A stretch of 64,000 nucleotides of DNA from Nectonema munidae. Lineage: Eukaryota; Nematomorpha; Nectonematoida; Nectonematidae. Location of the stretch: assembly GCA_030549495.1 (NCBI GenBank), contig JAUIRK010000685.1, forward strand, positions 45,693-109,692, read 5' to 3'. Numbering within the stretch: the stretch's first letter is position 1; each line of letters begins with the position of its first letter. A program made the position numbers and the translations under genes. Below are positions 61,901 to 64,000 of the stretch, in pieces. The notes under the pieces are model-generated. The model saw only the letters and a program-made list of their open reading frames with translations, did no database searches and was not told where the DNA came from.

Positions 61901-63618
61901 TAGGTCTGGGACTTGACAAGTATGAAGTCGTGAATTTAAATTTGGTTCTTTTAAGTAGAAATTGAACATTTAAAAAGTTCATATATAAATCTGAAATTTT
62001 TATGAAATAACTTTTTAATTTCGTAAGTGATACTCAATAAATCCCTCATAATAAACTTTTTGTAACAAGAATAATAAAATAAACTTCATAAGTATTTAAT
62101 CCAATAGATAGAAGTAAAATCGTCCCCGAACATTTATCCGAAAGACACTTGGCTGGCGGACATTTTAACGATAAGAACATTTTAACAAACTAACATCTGC
62201 TCGAACAATAATTCACCAACAGACATTTGGCCGAATGAAATTTTTACCAAACATTTGGCCGAAATTTCAAATCACCAAAAAAATATAAGATAATAAGTAC
62301 GCATATAAGTGAGTATAATAAAATGGATTTACAGAAAGCAACTGCCCACAATATTTAAAAATATGTTTCACTTAAATAAATTTATTGTTTAAATCAATAT
62401 TTTTTTGAAAAAAAATTTTTGAACAAAAAGTTTATTTCTATAATTAAAAAATATGAACGTTAGTGTGAGCATCTTTCTTACTATATTTTTTTAGTTTTAG
62501 TTATTTTTATTGGTCGTAGAAATATTCTAAACTGTATTTAAATTTTTGTAAAAATATTCGTTCTCCAAAGGTTTAAGTTAAATGTCCGTTCGATAAAATT
62601 TTTGTTTGGCCAAGTCTTTTTGGTAGAAGGTTTGTTCAACCAAATGTCAATTCGGTCAAATGTTCGTACGGCTAAATGTGTGTTCCGCCTTTTGGCTAAA
62701 TGTCCGAATACAGGAAAAAACAGAGAATGACGAAGTTAAGAAGGATAATCTAGGTTACTTTTACTGTACTTAAATTAGTACAGCATCTTACTTAAAGGCA
62801 AACCTAATATTTACTATCCATATCACAGGAGACTCATACTGCTTCTGATCAACTATGACTCAAATCCGGATTGATTATTATATCAAATGAACCTGAAATT
62901 AATAAAAAAAAAAAGCACACATAGAAAAATAATTTACAGAAAATTTATATCTTAACACGATTGTAAAAACATTATTATAAGTGATATTTACGATGGAAAG
63001 TAATATTTAAGAATATTTTGTTGATTGCAATCACAAAAGATATATTTCTATAAACTCAAAAATCACCTAACGACTAAAAATAAAATAAATAATACTTAGA
63101 TTAATGAACTACACCGTAGTATTTTTAATAATTTTTTATAACAGTAAAAGGATAGAAATCCCTAGATCTAGATAATAATACAGAATAAGAAGTCATATGC
63201 TATACTTGAACATTAACTGATAAACAATTTAAGTAATAACAAAAAGAATTCATAAATAAAAAATTTATTTAAATTATGATTGATATAATTAAGTGAAGAG
63301 AAGCTTGAACTTTTAAAATTTAAAACTACAAAAAAACCAAAATTGAGATACAAATGCTCACACATACATAATAATAAAATAAACTAATAAAATAATCTAT
63401 AAATAAGAAAATTAAAAAAAATATATTATTACTTAAATCAGTTAATCATAAAATTTAGAAATGAAGAAAGGCTTCAACTTTAAAATGTACTAAAAAACCT
63501 AATTCGAAATAAATATAACATCAAAATAATTTATTCAAATATTCTAAATCAAAATAAAATTAATGCAAAATATTACTGGAAAACTTCTAATTCTCATTTT
63601 TTGTTCTTTATTAAACAT
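22654..63618 (-). CDS. CUL3: CUL3 (cullin-3), complete, 17 coding exons over 41 kb
   Basis: Scaffold of CRL3 ubiquitin ligases: the N-terminal cullin repeats bind BTB-domain substrate adaptors, and the C-terminus binds the RING protein RBX1 and carries the NEDD8 site. Coding exons (high to low coordinate): 63618-63577, 56994-56797, 54245-54132, 51626-51466, 50059-49945, 48937-48806, 46602-46555, 45768-45637, 41672-41544, 40974-40798, 40524-40354, 38432-38322, 30505-30378, 27367-27109, 25953-25836, 25784-25716, 22943-22654. All phases match; the sum is 2394 nt, or 797 residues plus stop (human CUL3: 768). CUL3-specific blocks include [20 protein letters not shown], the start [33 protein letters not shown] and [16 protein letters not shown]. 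The C-terminal WHB domain holds IVRIMK with the neddylation lysine at about K736. Differences: about 18 extra acidic residues in the ninth exon and six extra C-terminal residues. Introns hold most of the repeats in this window. Confidence 0.97.
23557..23910. repeat. 28-bp minisatellite in CUL3 intron 16
   Basis: Unit ATGATTCATCTCCAACCTGT followed by ATACTACG, about six copies from 23557 to 23720 and about two more at 23850-23905. The spacer word GCTAGATGTAAGATTTGATA also occurs twice (about 23780 and 23920), so a larger block was duplicated around the array. Confidence 0.85.
24751..24870. repeat. 68-bp direct duplication
   Basis: GAATGATTCTGATTAC then GATTCTAGGAGTTTCTGTGA starts at 24751 and again at 24819, with few differences. 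It creates an open frame rich in D/S that has no other support. Confidence 0.75.
25716..25784 (-). CDS. CUL3: CUL3 exon 16 after a 51-nt intron
   Basis: Completes Gln, then [19 protein letters not shown] to IQT plus G; acceptor CACTTTCAG, donor GTTTGC. The intron separating it from exon 15 (25785-25835) is only 51 nt. Confidence 0.93.
25836..25953 (-). CDS. CUL3: CUL3 exon 15
   Basis: [20 protein letters not shown] to KSPKSKDI plus one base; acceptor TTTTAAAAG, donor GTAAGT. Aligns with ETDIPERELVRALQSL and EPKSKEI. Confidence 0.93.
27109..27367 (-). CDS. CUL3: CUL3 exon 14
   Basis: Completes Lys, then [14 protein letters not shown] to CVWTFQ; acceptor GCATTTAG, donor GTGATT. Contains [11 protein letters not shown], a serine/asparagine-rich linker and [19 protein letters not shown], aligned with RKHILQVSTFQMTILMLFN. 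Confidence 0.96.
27544..28146. mobile_element. hAT-type element in CUL3 intron 13
   Basis: The left end reads GCATGTCAAACTCGG and the right end is the inverse of CAGCCATGTCAAACATGCGG. Flanks CCCTAGAG (27536-27543) and CCCTAGAA (28147-28154) fit an 8-bp target duplication with one change. The GTCAAACNNGCGGCCC ends are typical of a common animal hAT group. No transposase frame. Confidence 0.65.
28418..30000. other. CUL3 intron 13 stretch without gene
   Basis: AT-rich. A short + strand piece near 28505-28560 reads [15 protein letters not shown], resembling helix 6 of the receptor at 14115-15269, but without supporting context. Around 29215-29270 a TTGTCAACTATTC...GAATAGTCAA motif recurs at 63778-63825. 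Confidence 0.4.
30378..30505 (-). CDS. CUL3: CUL3 exon 13
   Basis: [19 protein letters not shown] to NAYK plus the first two bases of a Lys codon; acceptor TTGACAG, donor GTATGA. Matches GGVDLTVRVLTTGYWPT. Confidence 0.96.
31330..33500 (+). pseudogene. Endogenous viral element: negative-strand RNA virus L polymerase relic
   Basis: A decayed copy of the large (L) RNA-dependent RNA polymerase gene of a non-segmented negative-strand RNA virus (Mononegavirales or Jingchuvirales type), antisense within CUL3 intron 12. Collinear pieces lie in at least four changes of frame. They include a segment with [10 protein letters not shown] (about 32435-32465), the pre-motif A block with PKGRE and later FFQQQTMT (about 32655-32800), motif A as DLEQWN (32870-32887), a WLGHEAGNQ segment near 33046 and the catalytic motif C GDNQ at 33166-33177. 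After that the frame shifts again and similarity fades past about 33500. No nucleoprotein or glycoprotein gene is seen beside it. The virus family cannot be fixed by eye. Confidence 0.8.
33870..34270 (+). pseudogene. Second, internally deleted copy of the viral L relic
   Basis: Bases 33920-34160 repeat 31395-31495 plus 31700-31830 (shared words CACCTCAACTTCGCTCTTGC, TATTCACAATTCCCTAGCAC), with about 200 bases missing between them. From about 34165 it continues as a copy of 33540-33665 (shared TTATATTCAGGCCATTGC-like word). The copy therefore joins the start region of the L relic to its end region and lacks the polymerase core. Confidence 0.7.
34271..34768. other. Spacer between viral relic and MITE
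   Basis: Holds a 125-codon open frame (34264-34641) with high lysine and isoleucine content and no motif I recognise. It may be chance or further viral or transposon debris. Confidence 0.4.
34868..37759 (+). mobile_element. piggyBac transposon, 2892 bp
   Basis: Perfect 16-bp terminal inverted repeats, CCCTCGCTTGACGGAC, with TTAA on both sides (34864-34867, 37760-37763), as expected for piggyBac. It encodes one transposase on the + strand (35831-37536). It sits inside a hAT MITE in CUL3 intron 12. Identical TIRs and a nearly open transposase indicate a recent insertion. Confidence 0.95.
35831..37536 (+). CDS. piggyBac transposase, one intron, one apparent frameshift
   Basis: Catalyses excision and TTAA-specific insertion of the element. 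Start chosen at the first ATG (35831), followed by a Ser-rich acidic N-terminus ([11 protein letters not shown]). A 51-nt intron (36169-36219, GTAAGA...TTTTAG) joins frames NYK|SPCPKYA. Core motifs: TIDEQL with the first catalytic Asp, VYTDRFFTS with the second, and [16 protein letters not shown] with the third, then [14 protein letters not shown]. The C-terminus is a cysteine-rich domain ([18 protein letters not shown]) typical of piggyBac. A run of five A at 36601-36605 shifts the frame between MIP and [10 protein letters not shown], so this copy is probably inactive unless that is a sequencing error. Length about 550 residues, as in the family. Confidence 0.9.
38322..38432 (-). CDS. CUL3: CUL3 exon 12
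   Basis: 37 codons, [19 protein letters not shown] to QSSSD; acceptor CTTTTTAG, donor GTATAT. Matches TECGCQFTSKLEGMFRDMS. The open frame runs on past the donor, but CUL3 similarity stops there. Confidence 0.93.
39145..40190. other. CUL3 intron 11 stretch with microsatellite
   Basis: AT-rich, with a (TA)n run near 39162-39171 and a (TCA)n microsatellite at about 39999-40023 that creates a poly-serine open frame without other support. Confidence 0.6.
40192..40322 (+). mobile_element. TTAA-type MITE A, 131 bp
   Basis: Inverted ends CCCTTTCGTGAC / GTCACGAAAGGG, TTAA kept on the right (40323-40326), lost on the left. Inside, GTATCATATATGATAC is a perfect palindrome. Further in are GTCTGCTTTTT, ATCTTCTGC and ATATCGTCTG, shared with MITEs B and C. 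Probably mobilised by a piggyBac-type transposase. Confidence 0.75.
40354..40524 (-). CDS. CUL3: CUL3 exon 11
   Basis: 57 codons, [19 protein letters not shown] to SMISKLR; acceptor AATTCCAG, donor GTAAGA. Contains [19 protein letters not shown], aligned with QEKDVFERYYKQHLARRLL. Confidence 0.96.
40798..40974 (-). CDS. CUL3: CUL3 exon 10, start of cullin homology domain
   Basis: 59 codons, [18 protein letters not shown] to KKAGNG; acceptor TCTCCCAG, donor GTAAGC. Contains [20 protein letters not shown], close to the CUL3 consensus. Confidence 0.97.
41196..41326 (+). mobile_element. TTAA-type MITE B, 131 bp
   Basis: Perfect 15-bp inverted ends CCCATTTAAGACCAA with TTAA on both sides (41192-41195, 41327-41330). 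Next to the left end lies TGTTCC-TATTTT-GGAACA. The interior words GTCTGCTTTTTTT, AATCGTCTGC and ATATCGTCTG match MITE A, and the length is identical. In CUL3 intron 9. Confidence 0.85.
41544..41672 (-). CDS. CUL3: CUL3 exon 9 with acidic insertion
   Basis: 43 codons, [10 protein letters not shown] to NPIDYIE; acceptor TTTTTTAG, donor GTAAGC. The ends align with EQGKALVSEE and NPVDYIQ; between them are about 18 extra, mostly polar or acidic residues ([12 protein letters not shown]). Confidence 0.93.
42290..43065 (+). pseudogene. hAT (ZBED-type) transposase relic in CUL3 intron 8
   Basis: Across several frames the + strand reads [33 protein letters not shown], a WVEKC piece, [13 protein letters not shown] and [16 protein letters not shown]. 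The order matches hAT transposases of the SCAND3/ZBED5 type: RKYNEDYI-like start, QIDETTD, then the VRWLSKG.VL.RV helix. At least five frame changes or stops. Confidence 0.65.
43572..43766. mobile_element. hAT MITE, same family as 11273-11507
   Basis: Starts CAGCGTTTTTTAAATTTTGG, ends in the inverse of CAGCATTTTTTAAAC. Perfect 8-bp duplication TATTAGAG at 43564-43571 and 43767-43774. It is inserted into the repeat that continues at 43775 and that recurs at 61284. Confidence 0.9.
43775..44240 (+). repeat. Dispersed repeat, copy 1 (matches 61284-62020)
   Basis: Shared words include TATTAGAGGACTCATTGG (here split by the MITE), CTTTATCCGACAACCCGACT and TAGCAAAGAAATGTTACCAA, then GTAAAGTAAATTGTTTGAAA. 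The TTATCCGACNACCCGACTATCCG-type start resembles ends of pogo/Tigger-like elements; that class call is tentative. Confidence 0.6.
45089..45218 (-). mobile_element. TTAA-type MITE C, about 130 bp
   Basis: Left TTAA (45085-45088) then CCCGTTAACGACCAG; right end diverged to GGTTGATAACCGG. The perfect palindrome GTCGACATATGTCGAC lies near the right end. In reverse orientation the interior words GTCTGCGTTTATT, AATCTTCTGC and GATATCGTCTG match MITEs A and B. Confidence 0.7.
45637..45768 (-). CDS. CUL3: CUL3 exon 8
   Basis: 44 codons, [18 protein letters not shown] to SAYLR; acceptor TTTCAG, donor GTAAGT. Matches MENSGLVHMLKNGKTEDL and the LFSRV block of CUL3. Confidence 0.96.
46555..46602 (-). CDS. 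CUL3: CUL3 exon 7, 48-nt microexon
   Basis: Sixteen codons reading [16 protein letters not shown] between ATTATAATAG and the donor GTAACA. It exactly fills the 16-residue gap (VVERELISKHMKTIVE in human) between the neighbouring exons. Confidence 0.92.
46945..47650. mobile_element. Foldback element, about 0.7 kb, in CUL3 intron 6
   Basis: The left arm has CATTCAAAAATGACATATGTC and later TGAAAAAGTTTTTTTATTTG, CTACTTAAATTTTT. The right arm repeats these inverted (AAATTTAAGTAG, AAAAAAACTTTTTCAACTG, TTTTGATTGACATATGTC). The loop centre is near 47325. Transcription through CUL3 would make a long imperfect hairpin. No coding frame. Confidence 0.75.
48370..48735 (+). repeat. Structured dispersed repeat, copy B
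   Basis: Matches 13450-13815, including AATCAAGCTATCACTAGACA and the terminal ATCC-GAAA-GGAT hairpin. The phrase GTATAGTTATGTAGTACAAGGG at its start recurs, changed, 245 bp later, suggesting a partly tandem structure. Confidence 0.6.
48806..48937 (-). CDS. CUL3: CUL3 exon 6
   Basis: 44 codons, [16 protein letters not shown] to DLVIN; acceptor GCTTTTAG, donor GTATGT. Aligns with [20 protein letters not shown] of CUL3 and is phase 0 at both ends. Confidence 0.93.
49945..50059 (-). CDS. CUL3: CUL3 exon 5
   Basis: Completes the split Arg, then [17 protein letters not shown] and RNVYQEDFE to KFYK; acceptor TTTTTTAG, donor GTAATA. Aligns with [20 protein letters not shown]. Confidence 0.93.
50200..50495 (-). 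mobile_element. hAT MITE, copy 3, empty of piggyBac
   Basis: Reverse-orientation relative of 34769-37968. Its outer end reads CAGGGATCGCGAAACTTTTT and it ends near GATCTATTATCGATTCCCGC. At the position of the piggyBac insertion it has ACATTATTCAATG instead of ACATTAAATCAATG. Located in CUL3 intron 5, just beside exon 5. Confidence 0.8.
51466..51626 (-). CDS. CUL3: CUL3 exon 4
   Basis: [18 protein letters not shown] through RERKGEVID plus the split Arg codon AG|A; acceptor AATTCAG, donor GTGAAG. Matches the DRVYVQQNNVENVYNLGL region of CUL3. Confidence 0.97.
51779..52332. mobile_element. hAT-type element in CUL3 intron 4
   Basis: Ends CAGTCGTTCTCAACC and, inverted, AAGTGGTTCTCAAT. Flanks GGATAGAT (51771-51778) and GGATAAAT (52333-52340) fit a target duplication with one change. 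A (TTA)n microsatellite lies inside at about 52238-52264. No transposase frame. Confidence 0.65.
52400..52620. repeat. GC-rich hAT-like fragment
   Basis: Contains CCTCCAGCACCCTGGTGGTA and an inverted end reading GGTTCTCAAGTGGGTAAAGA, like the ends of hAT elements. The partner end is not clear. Confidence 0.35.
53651..53915 (+). mobile_element. Possible diverged TTAA MITE D
   Basis: TTAACGACCAGAGTCG, then CCTATATT, then CGACT makes a near palindrome as in MITEs A-C, followed by ACAAATCTGCTTTATAC. It ends in AAATGGGTTAA. About twice the length of the other copies, so possibly composite. Confidence 0.4.
54132..54245 (-). CDS. CUL3: CUL3 exon 3
   Basis: 38 codons, VRKEILQSL to IRDILMYM, with TTTTTAG acceptor and GTAAGT donor. 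Contains [18 protein letters not shown], matching the CUL3 [17 protein letters not shown] block. Confidence 0.95.
54720..55535 (+). pseudogene. Penelope-like element, 3' part with GIY-YIG domain
   Basis: The frame 54859-55347 contains [18 protein letters not shown], matching the YRYLDFNSNHP segment between reverse transcriptase and endonuclease of Penelope-like elements. After a frameshift at about 55345 the frame reads [19 protein letters not shown] and PPKQRLKEH, the GIY-YIG endonuclease core (YIGQT..R...RL.EH). The reverse transcriptase is absent, so the copy is 5'-truncated. In CUL3 intron 2. Confidence 0.8.
55780..55801. repeat. (TA)n microsatellite
   Basis: About eleven TA units in CUL3 intron 2; it forms part of a chance open frame. 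Confidence 0.9.
56797..56994 (-). CDS. CUL3: CUL3 exon 2, N-terminal BTB-binding region
   Basis: 66 codons, [12 protein letters not shown] to QHLVDS, between a TTCTTTCAG acceptor and the donor GTTAGC. Contains the CUL3 signature [19 protein letters not shown] (first cullin repeat, BTB-adaptor face). Confidence 0.97.
56995..58730. other. CUL3 intron 1, proximal part
   Basis: AT-rich, with no coding, RNA or repeat feature I can support beyond a short CA-rich tract near 57655-57665. Confidence 0.5.
58855..58985 (-). mobile_element. tRNA-derived SINE, second copy
   Basis: The minus strand has CTCAATGTTTTAGGTTCGAT (B box GGTTCGATTTC), then CGCATAGAGCC and CTTCTCGATGAAAACCTCC. It is collinear with the SINE at 18360-18495. 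Confidence 0.55.
59971..60393 (-). pseudogene. hAT element end with transposase dimerisation domain
   Basis: On the minus strand the element begins CAGGGCCGTATCAAGGGGG (ending at 60393). It runs through an 18-base G run (60379-60362) and then passes directly into the C-terminal hAT dimerisation domain (60219-59971). Key segments are [38 protein letters not shown] and FASTKIRKM. The rest of the transposase is missing, so it is an internal deletion derivative. The other terminus was not found. Confidence 0.7.
60395..60990 (+). pseudogene. Non-LTR retrotransposon (CR1/Jockey-like) C-terminal relic
   Basis: Reads [15 protein letters not shown], then [29 protein letters not shown] and NKLIK, the conserved segment after the reverse transcriptase (LSW..H...I..KI ... 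YY..F.P.L.YC..VWG). A later frame gives [13 protein letters not shown] and [18 protein letters not shown], matching the end of such proteins. Several frame changes. It abuts the hAT end at 60393. Confidence 0.7.
61284..62020 (+). repeat. Dispersed repeat, copy 2 (matches 43560-44240)
   Basis: Begins GCTGTATTAGAAGACTCATT and later shares TAGCAAAGAAATGTTACCAA, GTAAAGTAAATTGTTTGAAA and GTGAATTTAAAT with copy 1. This copy is longer by about 200 bases in the middle and has no MITE in it. Confidence 0.65.
62126..62708. mobile_element. Foldback element with repeated CATTTGGCCGAA-like motif
   Basis: Left part: GAACATTTATCCGAAAG, GGCGGACATTTTAACG, GACATTTGGCCGAATG. Right part inverted: GGACATTTAGCCAAAAGGCG, GAACATTTGACCGAATTGAC. 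Arms of about 100-150 bp built of the same 12-base motif enclose an AT-rich centre. A stray motif copy lies at 17065-17085. Confidence 0.7.
62710..63576. other. CUL3 intron 1, distal part
   Basis: Very AT-rich; short open frames only. No feature supported. Confidence 0.5.
63577..63618 (-). CDS. CUL3: CUL3 exon 1 (start codon)
   Basis: Encodes [14 protein letters not shown], then CCA|GTAATA donor. MRIRSFP aligns with MRIRAFP of other CUL3 proteins. Joined to exon 2, the 12 residues before IW align without a gap. An in-frame TAA stands two codons upstream, so this ATG is the likely start. Confidence 0.85.
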
Positions 63619-64000
63619 ACGTTAGAATTCCATTCAAATTTTTTTTATCAATATGACTTGTCAACTCGAATGAAAAAAGTATAAAAAAAAAATTAAAAAA
63701 AAACTTTTGTGTTATACTTTCTTTAAATAAGTTTACAAAATTTTACACATTAACACGATCTAAAAATTGGGTGAGTCCTTGTCAACTATTACGCAAATTG
63801 CGGGAAAATTTTGAATAGTCAAAACCACCGGTAGAATGCTATATTAATTTGAATCTTTCCAACCCCTATACTTTTCTTTTCCTAAAGTTTTCAAATTACT
63901 CTTTTTTCTAAATATATCTTTTATTATAAGTCTTACATTCTTCATCTTTAGTTTTCTAGTAACTATTCTTTGAAGAAGAAGAAAAAATTTATTAAGCATC
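63619..64000 (-). promoter_or_regulatory. CUL3 5' flank / 5' UTR region
   Basis: Immediately upstream of the CUL3 start. Contains an in-frame stop two codons before the ATG and no further coding match. No convincing TATA or initiator; the transcription start may lie here or in a non-coding exon outside the window. Confidence 0.35.

Overview
The window is eukaryotic, AT-rich, intron-rich DNA from an invertebrate animal. Two conserved genes set the frame: RPL8 (ribosomal protein uL2) and CUL3 (cullin-3), both clearly metazoan in sequence. The dense load of hAT, piggyBac, RTE-type LINE, Penelope-like and SINE copies suggests an arthropod, plausibly a crustacean such as a copepod; that placement is inference.

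Layout. (1) 1-6768, + strand: the 3' two-thirds of RPL8, with a Mutator-like transposase relic and a hAT MITE in its introns. (2) 6.8-22.6 kb: mostly transposon debris around one intronless GPCR-like gene on the - strand (14115-15269). (3) 22654-63618, - strand: a complete CUL3 gene. I could place 17 coding exons with matching phases, giving a 797-residue protein with start and stop. They include a 42-nt first exon, a 48-nt microexon and a 51-nt intron. (4) 63619-64000: the 5' flank of CUL3.

Almost everything else sits inside CUL3 introns. Intron 12 (30506-38321) holds two antisense copies of a negative-strand RNA virus polymerase (L) relic, one of them internally deleted. It also holds a piggyBac element (16-bp TIRs, TTAA target sites, transposase open except for one apparent 1-nt frameshift) inserted inside a hAT MITE that keeps its own 8-bp target duplication. 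Other introns carry 131-bp TTAA MITEs whose terminal repeats differ from copy to copy, a 0.7-kb foldback, a second foldback with a repeated CATTTGGCCGAA-like motif, a Penelope-like element, decayed hAT transposases and several MITEs with readable target duplications.

Functionally the genes are independent: RPL8 is part of the large ribosomal subunit, CUL3 is the scaffold of BTB-type ubiquitin ligases, and the receptor is a lineage-specific membrane protein. All exon boundaries were derived by eye from splice sites, phase continuity and remembered family conservation; no search was run.
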